Of a stretch of 64,000 nucleotides of DNA, positions 1 through 12,411 are shown in pieces; within the stretch, counting starts at the first letter, position 1; each line of letters opens with the position of its first letter. The stretch spans positions 186,001-250,000 of the forward strand of contig NZ_JAAGWF010000007.1 in NCBI RefSeq assembly GCF_010686765.1, read 5' to 3'. Position numbers and translations under genes: made by a program. The stretch is from Geodermatophilus sabuli (lineage in GTDB: Bacteria > Actinomycetota > Actinomycetes > Mycobacteriales > Geodermatophilaceae). The notes under the pieces are model-generated. The model was not told where the DNA came from, made no database searches, and saw only the letters and a list, made by a program, of their open reading frames with translations.

Positions 1-66
1 GCCGGAATGACCGGCCGGCCGCCGGCGTTCCACCACTCGAACGACACAGACTTCGGAAGAGGCGAG

Positions 67-297
67 ATGAAGCAGGGAATCCACCCCGACTACCACACCA
101 CCACGGTGACCTGTGGCTGCGGGAACACGTTCACCACCCGCAGCACGGCGCCCGGCGGCACGCTGACCGTCGAGACCTGCTCCGCTTGCCACCCCTTCTA
201 CACGGGCAAGCAGCGGATCCTGGACACCGGCGGCCGCGTCGCCCGCTTCGAGAAGCGGTTCGGCAAGCGCAACGCCGGCACCGGCGCCGAGAAGTAG
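67..297 (+). CDS. rpmE: 50S ribosomal protein L31 (zinc form)
   Basis: Structural protein of the large ribosomal subunit, 76 aa, the usual length for L31. Cys16, Cys18, Cys38 and Cys41 form the zinc-binding set of the C+ type, followed by the conserved HPFYTGKQ segment. The ATG at 67 is preferred over an in-frame ATG at 7 because the family starts MKxGIHP and a purine-rich ribosome site (GGAAGAGGCGAG) lies just before it. It precedes prfA, as in mycobacteria, and is separated from it by a strong hairpin, so it is probably its own transcription unit. The zinc form implies a zinc-replete paralogue; a zinc-free L31 is not in this window. Confidence 0.97.
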   Translation: MKQGIHPDYHTTTVTCGCGNTFTTRSTAPGGTLTVETCSACHPFYTGKQRILDTGGRVARFEKRFGKRNAGTGAEK

Positions 298-307
298 CAC
301 ACCCGAC

Positions 308-343
308 GGCGCCCGCCCCACCCTCGACGGTGGGGCGGGCGCC
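308..343 (+). terminator. Hairpin terminator after rpmE
   Basis: A perfect 15-bp inverted repeat (308-322 paired with 329-343, 6-nt loop) lies 10 nt after the rpmE stop. There is no long T tract, which is usual for high-GC actinobacterial terminators. Confidence 0.75.
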
Positions 344-396
344 GTTGCCATGTCCGGACCCCGTTCGCATGACCGCACGTCCCGAGAGGTGCCCCC

Positions 397-1488
397 ATGA
401 GCAGCAGCACCGTGGCCGGGCCGACCGGCCAGCCCGACCTGCTGAGCGGGCTGCTGGCCGAGCACGCCGCGCTGGAGAGCGAGCTGGCCGACCCGGCCGT
501 GCACGCCGACCAGGCGCGCGCCCGGCGCCTGGGGCGCCGGTACGCACAGCTCGCGCCGCTCGTCGAGACCGCCCGCGCCCTCGACGAGGCGCGTGGCGAC
601 CTCGGCACCGCCCGCGAGCTGGCCGCCGAGGACCCGACCTTCGCCACCGAGGCCGCCGGGCTCGAGCTGCGGATCGACGAGCTGACCGGCCGGTTGCGCG
701 AGCTCCTGCTGCCCAAGGACCCCGACGACGACAAGGACGTCATCCTCGAGATCAAGGCGGGGGAGGGCGGCGCGGAGTCGGCCCTGTTCGCCGGCGACCT
801 GCTGCGCATGTACCTGCGCTACGCCGAGCGGCGGGGCTGGTCGGCCGAGGTCATCGACGCGGTCGAGGCCGACCTGGGCGGGTACAAGGACGTCTCGGTC
901 GCGGTGAAGTCACGCGGGGACGAGGGCATCTGGTCGCGGCTGAAGTTCGAGGGCGGCGTGCACCGCGTCCAGCGGGTGCCGGTCACCGAGTCGCAGGGCC
1001 GCATCCACACCTCGGCTGCCGGTGTCCTGGTCCTCCCCGAGGCGGAGGAGGTCGACGTCACCGTCGACCCGAACGACCTCCGCATCGACGTCTTCCGGTC
1101 CTCGGGGCCGGGCGGGCAGAGCGTGAACACGACCGACTCCGCCGTCCGCATCACGCACCTGCCCAGCGGCATCGTGGTCAGCTGCCAGAACGAGAAGAGC
1201 CAGCTGCAGAACAGGGAGTCCGCCCTGCGGATCCTGCGCTCGCGGCTGCTGGCGGCCGCCCGTGAGGAGGCCGCCGCCGTGGCCAGCGACCAGCGCCGCA
1301 GCCAGGTGCGGACGATGGACCGCAGCGAGCGGGTGCGCACCTACAACTTCCCGGAGAACCGGATCGCCGACCACCGGGTCGGCTTCAAGGCGCACAACCT
1401 CGACCAGGTCCTCGACGGCGAGCTCGACGCGGTCATCGACGCGCTGACCCGCGCGCACACCGCCGAGCTCATGGCGGCGGGCTCCTGA
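397..1488 (+). CDS. prfA: Peptide chain release factor 1
   Basis: Class I release factor that reads UAA and UAG in the ribosomal A site and triggers peptide release. The 363-aa protein has the family's full length. The stop-codon-reading tripeptide PVT is at residues 195-197 within [18 protein letters not shown], and the catalytic GGQ is at 239-241 within [15 protein letters not shown]. The Gln of GGQ is the methylation target of PrmC, encoded immediately downstream. The ATG at 397 follows a GAGAGG ribosome site. PVT rather than SPF distinguishes it from RF2. Confidence 0.98.
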   Translation: MSSSTVAGPTGQPDLLSGLLAEHAALESELADPAVHADQARARRLGRRYAQLAPLVETARALDEARGDLGTARELAAEDPTFATEAAGLELRIDELTGRLRELLLPKDPDDDKDVILEIKAGEGGAESALFAGDLLRMYLRYAERRGWSAEVIDAVEADLGGYKDVSVAVKSRGDEGIWSRLKFEGGVHRVQRVPVTESQGRIHTSAAGVLVLPEAEEVDVTVDPNDLRIDVFRSSGPGGQSVNTTDSAVRITHLPSGIVVSCQNEKSQLQNRESALRILRSRLLAAAREEAAAVASDQRRSQVRTMDRSERVRTYNFPENRIADHRVGFKAHNLDQVLDGELDAVIDALTRAHTAELMAAGS

Positions 1489-2345
1489 ACACCCGTCCGC
1501 TGCTCGCCGACGCCGCGCGGCAGCTGGCCGACGCCGGCGTCGAGTCCCCGCGGGTGGACGCCGAACTGCTGCTCGCCCACGTGCTGGCCGTTCCCCGGAC
1601 CCGGCTGCTGACCCTCGACGACGTCCCCGCCGACGCCGCCGCGCGGTTCGAGGCGCTCGTCGGGCAGCGGGCGGACCGGGTGCCGCTGCAGCACCTCACC
1701 GGGCGGGCACCGTTCCGCTTCCTGGAGCTCGCCGTCGGCCCCGGCGTCTTCGTGCCGCGGCCGGAGACCGAGCTCCTGGCCGGCTGGGCGCTGGAGCGGC
1801 TGGCCGGCACCGACGGACCGATCGTCGTCGACCTGGGCAGTGGCTCCGGCGCGCTGGCGCTGTCCATCGCGCACGAGCACCCCGGTGCCCGGGTGACCGC
1901 GGTCGAGCGCGACCCCGGCGCCATCGCCTGGACCCGGCACAACGCCCTGACCCGCGTGGGGGCTGGGGACACCCCCGTGGGGGTCGTCGAGGGCGACATG
2001 ACCGATCCGGGCCTGCTGTCGGAGCTCGACGGGCGGGTCGCGCTCGTCGTGTCCAACCCGCCGTACGTGCCCGACGGCGCCCGGGTGCCCCGGGAGGTCG
2101 CCGAGCACGACCCGCCGCTGGCGCTCTGGGGCGGCCCCGACGGGCTGGACGTCGTCCGCGGACTGCTGGCCGTCGCCGCGCGGCTGCTGCACCCCGGTGG
2201 TTGGCTCGGGATCGAGCACGCCGACCAGCAGGGCAGCGCGCTGCCCGCCGTCGTCCGCGCGCACGGCGGGTTCGCCGACGTCGAGGACCACCCCGACCTG
2301 GCCGGGCGACCCCGGTTCACCACCGCCCGCCGCGCGGCGGGATGA
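1485..2345 (+). CDS. prmC: Release-factor glutamine N5-methyltransferase, probable CTG start
   Basis: SAM-dependent methyltransferase that modifies the Gln of the GGQ motif of release factors. The Rossmann motif is [14 protein letters not shown] and the catalytic NPPY occurs in [11 protein letters not shown]. The first ATG/GTG in frame is GTG at 1554, but starting there would delete the N-terminal helix. The 23 codons before it read like the family N-terminus ([18 protein letters not shown]). No ATG, GTG or TTG lies in that stretch, so CTG at 1485, overlapping the prfA stop as CTGA, is the best start (286 aa). With GTG 1554 the product would be 263 aa. The 3' end overlaps tsaC by ATGA, so translation is coupled. 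Confidence 0.93.
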   Translation: MNTRPLLADAARQLADAGVESPRVDAELLLAHVLAVPRTRLLTLDDVPADAAARFEALVGQRADRVPLQHLTGRAPFRFLELAVGPGVFVPRPETELLAGWALERLAGTDGPIVVDLGSGSGALALSIAHEHPGARVTAVERDPGAIAWTRHNALTRVGAGDTPVGVVEGDMTDPGLLSELDGRVALVVSNPPYVPDGARVPREVAEHDPPLALWGGPDGLDVVRGLLAVAARLLHPGGWLGIEHADQQGSALPAVVRAHGGFADVEDHPDLAGRPRFTTARRAAG

Positions 2346-3016
2346 CAGACTCCCGCGACGTGTCCACTCCCTCCACCCCGGCGACCTTCGACTGCACCGA
2401 CCCCGACGCCCGCGCCGCCGGGCTGGAGGCCGCGAGGACGGCGATCGGCCAGGGGGACCTGGTCCTGCTGCCCACCGACACCGTCTACGGCGTGGCCGCC
2501 GACGCGTTCACCCCGGCCGCGGTCCTCCGCCTGCTCGCCGCGAAGAACCGCGGCCGCACCATGCCGGTGCCCGTGCTCATCGGCGAGGCGTCCACCCTGG
2601 CCGGCCTCGTGGGTGCCGTGCCGCCGGTGGCCACCCAGCTGGCCGAGGCGTTCTGGCCCGGTGGGCTGACCCTCGTCCTGGAGCACGCGCCGTCCCTGGC
2701 CTGGGACCTGGGGGACGCCGAGGGCACCGTCGCCGTCCGGCTGCCCGACGACGACATCGCGCGGGACCTGCTGCGCCGCACCGGCCCGCTGGCGGTGTCC
2801 AGCGCCAACCGGTCGGGGCGCCCGGCGGCGACCAGCGCCCAGCAGGCGATCGCGCAACTCGGCCTGCACGCGGCGGTGGTCCTCGACGGGGGCCCGCGTA
2901 CCGGGTCGGGCGCCAGCACCATCGTGGACTGCACCGGCCCGGTCCCCCGGGTGCTGCGCATCGGCGCGCTGCCGGTCGACCGGCTGCGCGAGGTCGTGCC
3001 GGAGCTCACCGACTGA
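2342..3016 (+). CDS. tsaC: L-threonylcarbamoyladenylate synthase (YrdC domain)
   Basis: Makes threonylcarbamoyl-AMP from threonine, bicarbonate and ATP for the t6A modification of tRNAs that read ANN codons. The 224 aa are essentially one YrdC domain: LPTDTVYGVAADA, KNRGRTMPVPVL (Lys and Arg of the substrate pocket), FWPGGLTLVL, VAVRLPDD and SSANRSGRPAATS. It lacks the extra C-terminal domain of long Sua5 proteins, so TsaC type is the better name. The start ATG overlaps the prmC stop as ATGA. Position after prmC matches Rv1301 of M. tuberculosis. Confidence 0.94.
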   Translation: MTDSRDVSTPSTPATFDCTDPDARAAGLEAARTAIGQGDLVLLPTDTVYGVAADAFTPAAVLRLLAAKNRGRTMPVPVLIGEASTLAGLVGAVPPVATQLAEAFWPGGLTLVLEHAPSLAWDLGDAEGTVAVRLPDDDIARDLLRRTGPLAVSSANRSGRPAATSAQQAIAQLGLHAAVVLDGGPRTGSGASTIVDCTGPVPRVLRIGALPVDRLREVVPELTD

Positions 3017-3126
3017 GGGAGGGCCCGCCCGGTCTCCGCGGGCTCGGGGACGGGGCCACGAGGGCTCGGCCACGCCGAGGAGGGGAGGGGCCGCGCGCGG
3101 TCCCGCTCGGCCGGCCACCGGAGCGT

Positions 3127-3132
3127 TACCGT
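3127..3132 (+). promoter_or_regulatory. Possible -10 box before wecA leader ORF
   Basis: TACCGT in a 157-bp gap after tsaC that also holds GC-rich inverted repeats (small stem at 3065-3079 and a weak member of the dispersed hairpin family at about 3017-3057). It lies about 40 nt before the 23-codon ORF ahead of wecA. No clear -35 is visible. Confidence 0.35.
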
Positions 3133-3173
3133 GGGACGACCGCCGTCGTCCCGATCCCAGGAGTCCCGCCGCG

Positions 3174-3245
3174 ATGAGCACGTCCTCCGGGGGCCCCGGC
3201 GCGGGCCGGACGTCCGCGGGCGCGAGCCCGCGCCGCCCCGCCTGA
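3174..3245 (+). CDS. Putative 23-aa leader peptide upstream of wecA
   Basis: A 23-codon ORF begins with ATG at 3174 behind a good ribosome site (AGGAG near 3160). It ends with TGA at 3243-3245, only 3 nt before the wecA ATG and in the same reading frame. The product is rich in Ser, Gly, Ala and Arg and has no recognisable domain. wecA itself has no Shine-Dalgarno sequence, so ribosomes finishing this ORF may restart on wecA. The alternative is that it is chance coding sequence in an untranslated leader. Confidence 0.35.
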   Translation: MSTSSGGPGAGRTSAGASPRRPA

Positions 3246-3248
3246 CCC

Positions 3249-4517
3249 ATGCGCGAGTACGCCGTCGTCCTGCTCACCGCGGGGCTGGTCACCTTCCTGG
3301 CCACCCCGGTGGTGCGGATGGCGTCGATCCGGCTGCGGATGATGGCGGCCCCCCGCGAGCGGGACGTGCACGTCATCCCGACCCCGCGCGGTGGCGGCGT
3401 CGCCATGTACCTCGGCGTCGCCGCGGCGATCCTGGTGGCGACCCGGCTGCCGGCGTTGCAGCGCACCTTCGAGGACTCCCAGACCGCGGCGGTCCTCGTC
3501 GCCGGTGGGCTGATCTGCGCGCTCGGCGTCCTCGACGACAAGTTCGGCCTGGACGCCCTGACGAAGCTCACCGGCCAGATCGCCGCGGCCGGCGTGATGG
3601 TCCTGCTCGGCGTGCAACTGGCGTTCGTCTTCCTGCCGGTCGCCGACATCGGCACGCTGTCCCTGGGTCCGTCCATCGGCGTGCCGCTGACCATCCTGCT
3701 GACCGTCCTCACGGTCAACGCGCTGAACTTCATCGACGGCCTGGACGGGCTGGCGGCGGGGGTGTCGGCGCTCGCCGCGCTGGCCTTCTTCGCCTACAGC
3801 TACCACCTGGGCGTCGTCGGCTACGACCAGGTGGCCAGCGCCCCGGCACTGATCACCGCCGTCCTGGCCGGCGCCTGCCTGGGGTTCCTGCCGCACAACT
3901 TCAACCCGGCCCGGATCTTCATGGGTGACTCGGGGTCGATGCTGGTCGGTCTCATGCTGTCGGCGGCCGCGGTGAGCGCGACCGGACGGGTGGACCCGCA
4001 GTCGTTCGACTCCGCGGCGAGCCTGCTGCCCCTCGCCCTGCCGTTGCTGGTGCCGATCGCCGTCCTGTTCATCCCGTTCATCGACCTGGTGATGGCCGTC
4101 ATCCGCCGGAGCCTGCGCGGCCAGTCGCCGTTCTCGCCGGACAAGATGCACCTGCACCACCGGCTGCTCGCGATCGGCCACTCCCACCGCCGGGCGGTGC
4201 TGGTCATGTACTTCTGGGCCGCCCTGCTGTCCTTCGGCGCGGTGGCGCTGTCGATCACCGGGGGCCGGGCCGAGCTCCTGGTCGCCATCGCCGTCCTGCT
4301 CGTCGTCGGCGTCGTCGTCGTGCTCAGCCCCCGGGCCCGCCGGGCCGCCCGTGAGGCCCGTGCCGCGGAGCTCGTCGCCCAGCGGCAGCGCAGCCGGGCC
4401 GACCACCCCACGGCGCGCGCGGTCCGAGCCGTCCCCCCGACCGTCCCCGGCCGGTCCACCGACCCGGCCGCCGAGCCCGCCCCGCGTGCCGCGGGCGCGG
4501 GGCAGGGAGTCCGATGA
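3249..4517 (+). CDS. wecA: WecA/TagO-type undecaprenyl-phosphate GlcNAc-1-phosphate transferase
   Basis: Integral membrane enzyme of the MraY/WecA family. It moves a sugar-1-phosphate (in mycobacteria GlcNAc-1-P) from UDP-sugar to the polyprenyl phosphate carrier, starting cell-wall polymer linkage units. The 422-aa protein has about ten hydrophobic segments. Motifs in order are GVLDDKFGLD, NALNFIDGLDGLAAG, RIFMGDSGSM and the WecA-type HLHHRL. A basic Ala/Arg-rich cytoplasmic tail of about 70 residues follows the last helix. The ATG at 3249 matches the family start MREYAVVL. It overlaps the next gene by ATGA. Synteny with Rv1302 (rfe) supports the name; the acceptor polymer here is unknown. 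Confidence 0.92.
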   Translation: MREYAVVLLTAGLVTFLATPVVRMASIRLRMMAAPRERDVHVIPTPRGGGVAMYLGVAAAILVATRLPALQRTFEDSQTAAVLVAGGLICALGVLDDKFGLDALTKLTGQIAAAGVMVLLGVQLAFVFLPVADIGTLSLGPSIGVPLTILLTVLTVNALNFIDGLDGLAAGVSALAALAFFAYSYHLGVVGYDQVASAPALITAVLAGACLGFLPHNFNPARIFMGDSGSMLVGLMLSAAAVSATGRVDPQSFDSAASLLPLALPLLVPIAVLFIPFIDLVMAVIRRSLRGQSPFSPDKMHLHHRLLAIGHSHRRAVLVMYFWAALLSFGAVALSITGGRAELLVAIAVLLVVGVVVVLSPRARRAAREARAAELVAQRQRSRADHPTARAVRAVPPTVPGRSTDPAAEPAPRAAGAGQGVR

Positions 4518-4945
4518 CCAGCGCCGACACGTCCCGGGAGATCCCCTGGGACCTCTCCTTCCTGCGCGTGGGGACGGCGGTCACGGCCGCGCTGACCGCC
4601 GTCGCCGCCCCGCTCGCCGGGGTCCTCGGCGGCTGGGACGACGCCCTCGCCGTGCTGGTCGGGGCGGCGGTCGTCACCTCCTTCTTCGCCGTCTCGGGGG
4701 TGGTCATCGCCTGGGCCGGTCGGTACGGAGAGGCCTTCACCCTGCCGGCGGCCCTGGGGTCCTTCCTCGTCAAGGTCCTGGTCCTGGCCACGGTGCTGCA
4801 GGCGCTCCCGGCCGACGGGTGGGCGGACCGCCGGACGCTGGCCTGGACGGTGATCGCCGGGGCGCTGCTGTGGAGCGGCGTCCAGCAGCGGTGGGTGTGG
4901 ACCCGGCGCCTGTACTACGTGCAACCCCCCGCTCCGCCGACCTGA
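4514..4945 (+). CDS. Small membrane protein, ATP synthase I-like (Rv1303 type)
   Basis: The 143-aa protein has about four hydrophobic helices: a Trp-containing N-terminus (REIPWDLSFLRVG), two central helices, a helix in which FLVKVLVLATV stands out, and a basic C-terminal end. Its place between wecA and the Fo genes and its topology match Rv1303 and the ATP synthase subunit I family, which help c-ring assembly or magnesium supply in other bacteria. The start ATG overlaps the wecA stop (ATGA), so it is translated with wecA. Function is inferred from context and size only. Confidence 0.75.
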   Translation: MTSADTSREIPWDLSFLRVGTAVTAALTAVAAPLAGVLGGWDDALAVLVGAAVVTSFFAVSGVVIAWAGRYGEAFTLPAALGSFLVKVLVLATVLQALPADGWADRRTLAWTVIAGALLWSGVQQRWVWTRRLYYVQPPAPPT

Positions 4946-5012
4946 ACCGGCCCCAGGACCGCCCGACCGGGGGACCTCCCCGCCGCCGGGAGGCGCCGCG
5001 ACACGCGGCTGA

Positions 5013-5018
5013 TAGTGT
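5013..5018 (+). promoter_or_regulatory. Probable -10 box of the atp operon
   Basis: TAGTGT lies 9 nt before the atpZ ATG with no Shine-Dalgarno sequence between. This is the spacing expected if transcription begins at or next to the start codon (leaderless mRNA). The 82-bp gap before atpZ is otherwise empty. Confidence 0.5.
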
Positions 5019-5027
5019 CCGGAACCG

Positions 5028-5354
5028 ATGGCCGGGGACAGCTCCTCTCGCGGGAACTCCGGACCTCGACCTGCAGATCCAGCTCGTCAGCCCAGTGGGG
5101 CCGACATCGGCTGGGGGATCACCGGGACGATGCTCTCCGGGATCATCGTGTGGGGCGGGGTCGGGCTGCTGCTCGACCGCTGGTGGGGCACGAGCTTCGT
5201 CGCCCTGATCGGCGTTCTCCTCGGCCTGACGGTGGCCATCTACCTGGTGGTCGTCAAGTACGGTGCCGTGCCCCCAGCCGAGGGGGCGCGGGGCACAGGC
5301 TCCAGCCAGGCCGGGCGACGCCGCCCGACCAGGACGCAGAAGGGACAACGGTGA
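5028..5354 (+). CDS. atpZ: AtpZ/AtpI-like ATP synthase accessory membrane protein
   Basis: 108 aa with a hydrophilic N-terminus and two transmembrane helices. The linker has the AtpZ-type pattern GLLLDRWWGTS, where Gly and Asp in the helix hairpin are typical of the family. The family assists c-ring assembly and may pass cations to the a/c interface. The gene is the first of the atp operon, and its stop overlaps the atpB start as GTGA. With the preceding four-helix protein, this organism has two subunit-I-like genes in a row. Confidence 0.82.
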   Translation: MAGDSSSRGNSGPRPADPARQPSGADIGWGITGTMLSGIIVWGGVGLLLDRWWGTSFVALIGVLLGLTVAIYLVVVKYGAVPPAEGARGTGSSQAGRRRPTRTQKGQR

Positions 5355-6178
5355 CCTCCAGCGCCCTCGCGCTCGCCGACGTGCTCGCCGCCGAAGGCGG
5401 CGGCGACAGTGGCTTCCAGTCTCCGAGCATCGAGGAGTTCTACCCGGAGCCGCTCGTCTCGTTCTCCCTCCTGGGGATCGACTTCGACATCACGCGGATC
5501 ACCGTGATCATGTGGATCGCCACCGCCGCGATCGTGATCCTGCTGGTCATGGCCGCCCGCAAGGCGACCGTCGTGCCGGGCAAGCTGCAGTACATCGCCG
5601 AGAGCGGCTACTCGCTGATCCGCGACGGCATGGCCCGCGACGTCATCGGCCCCAAGGGCCTGCCGTTCGCGCCGTTCCTCGCGTCGCTGTTCTTCTTCAT
5701 CCTCGCGAACAACTTCATGAGCATCGTCCCGTTCTTCCAGATCTCGCCGAACTCCAAGTTCGCCATCCCGCTGGTCCTCGCGGTGATCGTCTGGGTGCTC
5801 TACAACTGGGTCGGCATCCGGGAGCAGGGCGCGGGCAGGTACTTCAAGGACGCCGCGATCCCGCCGGGCGTGCCGATCGGCGCGCTGATCCTCGTCACGC
5901 CGATCGAACTGCTCCAGGTCTTCGTCATCCGGCCGTTCACCCTGGCCGTCCGGCTCTTCGCGAACATGTTCGCCGGCCACATGCTGCTGGTGGTGTTCGC
6001 CCTCGGGACGACGTACCTGCTGACGGTCGGCAACTTCTCGGTGATCTTCAGCCCGTTCGCGTTCCTGATGGCGCTGGTCATGACCTTCTTCGAGTTGCTG
6101 GTCATCGTCCTGCAGGCCTATGTCTTCACGGTGCTCACGGCGACCTACCTCAACGGCGCCGTCGAACCCGCCCACTGA
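5351..6178 (+). CDS. atpB: F1Fo ATP synthase subunit a
   Basis: Membrane subunit forming the two proton half-channels. The 275-aa protein starts with GTG at 5351, overlapping the atpZ stop. The essential helix contains RPFTLAVRLFANMFAGHML, with the stator Arg at residue 201. The next helices (LVTPIELLQVFVIRPF upstream, MTFFELLVIVLQAYVF downstream) match subunit a. An N-terminal segment with FYPEPLVSF precedes the first helix. It is the first Fo subunit gene in the standard order B-E-F-H-A-G-D. Confidence 0.97.
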   Translation: MTSSALALADVLAAEGGGDSGFQSPSIEEFYPEPLVSFSLLGIDFDITRITVIMWIATAAIVILLVMAARKATVVPGKLQYIAESGYSLIRDGMARDVIGPKGLPFAPFLASLFFFILANNFMSIVPFFQISPNSKFAIPLVLAVIVWVLYNWVGIREQGAGRYFKDAAIPPGVPIGALILVTPIELLQVFVIRPFTLAVRLFANMFAGHMLLVVFALGTTYLLTVGNFSVIFSPFAFLMALVMTFFELLVIVLQAYVFTVLTATYLNGAVEPAH

Positions 6179-6487
<309 letters not shown>

Positions 6488-6533
6488 GCCGGCGCGCCGG
6501 ATCGCACCCACCTGACGTAGGGACGGAACGAGC

Positions 6534-7112
6534 ATGAGTGTCCTGGCTGCGGAGTCGACCAACCCGTTGCTCCCCCCGCTGGGGGAGATCATCGTCGGGA
6601 CGATCACCTTCGCCATCGCGTTCTTCGTGCTGGCCAAGTTCGTCTGGCCCCGCCTGGAGCAGGTGTTCCGCGCTCGCCGTGAGGCGATCGAGGGCGGCAT
6701 CGAGCGGGCGGAGGCGATGCAGGCCGAGGCGAAGGCCTCGCTGGAGCAGTACCGCGCGCAGCTGGCCGAGGCCCGCACCGAGGCCGCCCAGATCCGCGAC
6801 CAGGCGCGCGCGGAGGGCCAGCAGATCCTCGAGGAGCTGCGGGCCCAGGCCCAGCAGGAGTCCGCGCGGATCGTCGCCCGCGGCGAGGAGCAGCTGGCCA
6901 CCTCGCGGCAGCAGGTGGTCAACGAGCTGCGCGGCCACATCGGCGCGCTGGCCGTGGACCTCGCCGGCCGGGTGGTCGGGGAGTCCCTGGAGGACGACGC
7001 CCGCCGCAGCGGCACCGTCGACCGGTTCCTCGACCAGCTCGACGGCATGTCCGCCGGCTCGCCCGACGGACGCACCGGCAGCTCGGTGTACGCCCCGGAG
7101 GGCAACCGCTGA
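6534..7112 (+). CDS. atpF: F1Fo ATP synthase subunit b
   Basis: Peripheral stalk subunit of 192 aa. A single N-terminal membrane helix (about residues 13-33, EIIVGTITFAIAFFVLAKF) is followed by a long charged coiled coil rich in Glu, Ala, Gln and Arg that spans the stalk. The stop codon overlaps the atpH ATG by one base (TGATG), coupling b and delta synthesis. It is a separate gene of normal length. M. tuberculosis instead has an additional b-delta fusion; no such fusion is present here. Confidence 0.96.
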   Translation: MSVLAAESTNPLLPPLGEIIVGTITFAIAFFVLAKFVWPRLEQVFRARREAIEGGIERAEAMQAEAKASLEQYRAQLAEARTEAAQIRDQARAEGQQILEELRAQAQQESARIVARGEEQLATSRQQVVNELRGHIGALAVDLAGRVVGESLEDDARRSGTVDRFLDQLDGMSAGSPDGRTGSSVYAPEGNR

Positions 7113-7984
7113 TGGACGCCTCGAGCCGTGCGGCGCTGGAACAGGCGCGCGAGCGCCTGGACGAGCTGACCCGACCGGCCTCGGGCCTGATCGAGAAGGC
7201 CCGGGACCGCCTCACCGGACAGCCGAGGGTCGACTCCGGCGACGAGATCGTCGGTCTCGCCGACGAGCTGTTCGCCGTGGCCCGGCTGCTCGGCGAGCAG
7301 GTGGGGCTCCGGCGGGCGCTCTCGGACCCGTCGGGCAAGCCGGCCGAGCGGTCGGCGCTGGCCCGGCGGGTGTTCGGCGGCAAGGTGTCCGACGCGGCGC
7401 TCGACCTGGTCGAGACGGTGGCCCGGCAGCGCTGGTCGCGGCCGCTGGACCTGGTGGAGGCCGCCGAGATCCTGGCCACCGACGCCGCCCTCGACGCCGC
7501 CGACGCCCGCGGGGAGCTCGACGGTGTCGAGGACGAGCTGTTCCGGTTCGGCCGGATCGTCGCCGGTGACCCCGCCCTGTCGCGGATCCTCACCGACCGC
7601 GCCGCCCCGGCAGCGGGCAAGACCGCGCTGCTCGACCGGCTGCTCGCCGACCGGGTCAGCCCGATCACCGCGTTGCTGTTGCGCAACCACCTCACCACCC
7701 GGCACGTCGGGAACGCCGAGACCGCGATCGAGCGGCTCTCCGAGGTGGCCTCCAGCCGCCGCGGCCGGTCGGTCGCGCACGTGACCTCGGCCGTCCCGCT
7801 GACCGCGGCGCAGGAGCAGCGGCTGGCCGGCGTGCTCAGCCGGCTCTACGGCCGTCCCATCGGATTGCAGGTGACCGTCGACCCGAGCGTCCTCGGCGGC
7901 CTGGTGATCCGCGTCGGTGACGAGGTGATCGACGGCAGCATCGTGCACCGACTCGAGGCCGCCGGCCGGCGGCTCGTCGGCTGA
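7112..7984 (+). CDS. atpH: F1Fo ATP synthase subunit delta (long actinobacterial form)
   Basis: Delta joins the b stalk to the top of the alpha3beta3 head. The protein has 290 aa, about 100 more than the E. coli subunit, because of an N-terminal helical extension (about residues 1-100, charged, [10 protein letters not shown]...). The OSCP/delta fold follows, ending in the typical [20 protein letters not shown] at the C-terminus. The long form is common in actinomycetes. Start ATG overlaps the atpF stop. Confidence 0.95.
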   Translation: MDASSRAALEQARERLDELTRPASGLIEKARDRLTGQPRVDSGDEIVGLADELFAVARLLGEQVGLRRALSDPSGKPAERSALARRVFGGKVSDAALDLVETVARQRWSRPLDLVEAAEILATDAALDAADARGELDGVEDELFRFGRIVAGDPALSRILTDRAAPAAGKTALLDRLLADRVSPITALLLRNHLTTRHVGNAETAIERLSEVASSRRGRSVAHVTSAVPLTAAQEQRLAGVLSRLYGRPIGLQVTVDPSVLGGLVIRVGDEVIDGSIVHRLEAAGRRLVG

Positions 7985-8039
7985 TCCCGGCCCCACTCCA
8001 GCAGACAGACACCACCCAGCAGGGAAGAGGACGCCACCC

Positions 8040-9677
<1,638 letters not shown>

Positions 9678-9679
9678 CC

Positions 9680-10636
9680 ATGGCCGGTTCCCTCCGCGCG
9701 CTGCGGCGCCGCATCCGCTCCACCCAGTCGACGAAGAAGATCTTCTCGGCGCAGGAGCTGATCGCCGGTGCCCGCATCGTGCGCGCCCAGGCCCGGGTGG
9801 AGGCGTCCAAGCCCTACGCCCGGGAGATCACCCGGGTGCTGTCGGCGCTGGCGTCCTCGGCGTCCCTGGACCACCCGCTGCTCACCGAGCGGCAGAACGC
9901 GCGCCGGGCGGCGGTCCTCGTGATCACGTCCGACCGCGGGTTCGCCGGGTCGTACAACGTCAACGTGCTGCGCCGCACCGAGGAGCTGCTCGCGCTGCTG
10001 CGCCAGGAGGGCAAGGAGCCGGTCCTCTACGTCGTCGGCCGCAAGGGGGAGACGTACTACTCCTTCCGCGACCGTCCGATGGCCGACACGTTCACCGGCT
10101 TCTCCGAGCAGCCGAACTACCCCGACGCCCAGCGGGTGGGGGAGGAGCTCATCGCCGCCTTCACCGCCGGTGAGGACGACGACGGGTCGGACGTCGACGG
10201 CGTGGACGAGCTGCACATCGTCTACACCGAGTTCCGCTCGCTGCTCTCCCAGGTCCCGGTCGCCAAGCGGATGGCTCCGCTGGAGGTCGAGGAGGTCGAG
10301 GAGTTCGACTACGAGCGGGAGGACCGCGAGCAGGGCGTGTCCGGCGACGGCGGGGTGCCGACCTCCTACGAGTTCGAGCCCTCGGCCGAGGCGCTGCTGG
10401 ACGCGCTGCTGCCCAAGTACGTCACCACCCGCATCTACGCGGCGATGCTGGAGGCCGCGGCCTCGGAGTCGGCGTCGCGGCGGCGGGCGATGAAGTCGGC
10501 GTCGGACAACGCCGAGGAGCTGGCGAAGAACCTCTCCCGGCAGGCCAACCAGGCCCGCCAGGCGGAGATCACCCAGGAGATCAGCGAGATCGTCGGCGGT
10601 GCCGACGCGCTCGTGTCGGCCGGCGCCGACGACTGA
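9680..10636 (+). CDS. atpG: F1Fo ATP synthase subunit gamma
   Basis: Central rotor shaft, 318 aa. The N-terminal helix begins [15 protein letters not shown] and the C-terminal helix ends [21 protein letters not shown], the two strands of the coiled coil inside F1. The Rossmann-like middle domain has [15 protein letters not shown]. An acidic insertion near residues 165-180 ([11 protein letters not shown]) resembles the actinobacterial gamma loop that in mycobacteria hinders ATP hydrolysis. The ATG is 2 nt after the atpA stop. Confidence 0.97.
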   Translation: MAGSLRALRRRIRSTQSTKKIFSAQELIAGARIVRAQARVEASKPYAREITRVLSALASSASLDHPLLTERQNARRAAVLVITSDRGFAGSYNVNVLRRTEELLALLRQEGKEPVLYVVGRKGETYYSFRDRPMADTFTGFSEQPNYPDAQRVGEELIAAFTAGEDDDGSDVDGVDELHIVYTEFRSLLSQVPVAKRMAPLEVEEVEEFDYEREDREQGVSGDGGVPTSYEFEPSAEALLDALLPKYVTTRIYAAMLEAAASESASRRRAMKSASDNAEELAKNLSRQANQARQAEITQEISEIVGGADALVSAGADD

Positions 10637-12154
<1,518 letters not shown>

Positions 12155-12213
12155 GGCCCACCCTTCAGGGCCCCATGCCTCGCACGTCCGGCGGGGAGCC
12201 CTGAAGGGTGGCC
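12155..12213 (+). terminator. Hairpin directly after atpD (dispersed repeat family)
   Basis: The arm at 12155-12171 pairs with 12198-12213 (16 bp with one bulged C). It begins at the atpD stop codon. The loop carries the CCTCGCACG...CGGCGGGG core seen in the other dispersed copies. Confidence 0.7.
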
Positions 12214-12238
12214 GGCCCTCTGCGGAGGCCACCACGAC

Positions 12239-12272
12239 GACGGCCGGGTCCCCCACGGGGGACCCGGCCGTC
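12239..12272 (+). terminator. Second strong hairpin between atpD and atpC
   Basis: Near-perfect inverted repeat of about 15 bp (12239-12254 with 12257-12272, minimal loop), 25 nt after the first hairpin. Two strong stems in tandem make read-through from atpD into atpC unlikely. Confidence 0.7.
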
Positions 12273-12411
12273 GCGCGTGTCGGTGCATGGAGACCCCCAG
12301 ACCTGGGCACCAGTGACGAAAGACCTGGTGTCCCCCGCCTCAAGCGCGGGATGCTCGGTGCCGATCAGACAGCGAGGACGCCCGGAGAGCCCGGGTGACG
12401 TGCGGGAGACG

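Noticed and set aside
1554..2345. prmC starting at GTG 1554
   Set aside because: Would remove the conserved N-terminal helix encoded just upstream; kept only as a fallback.
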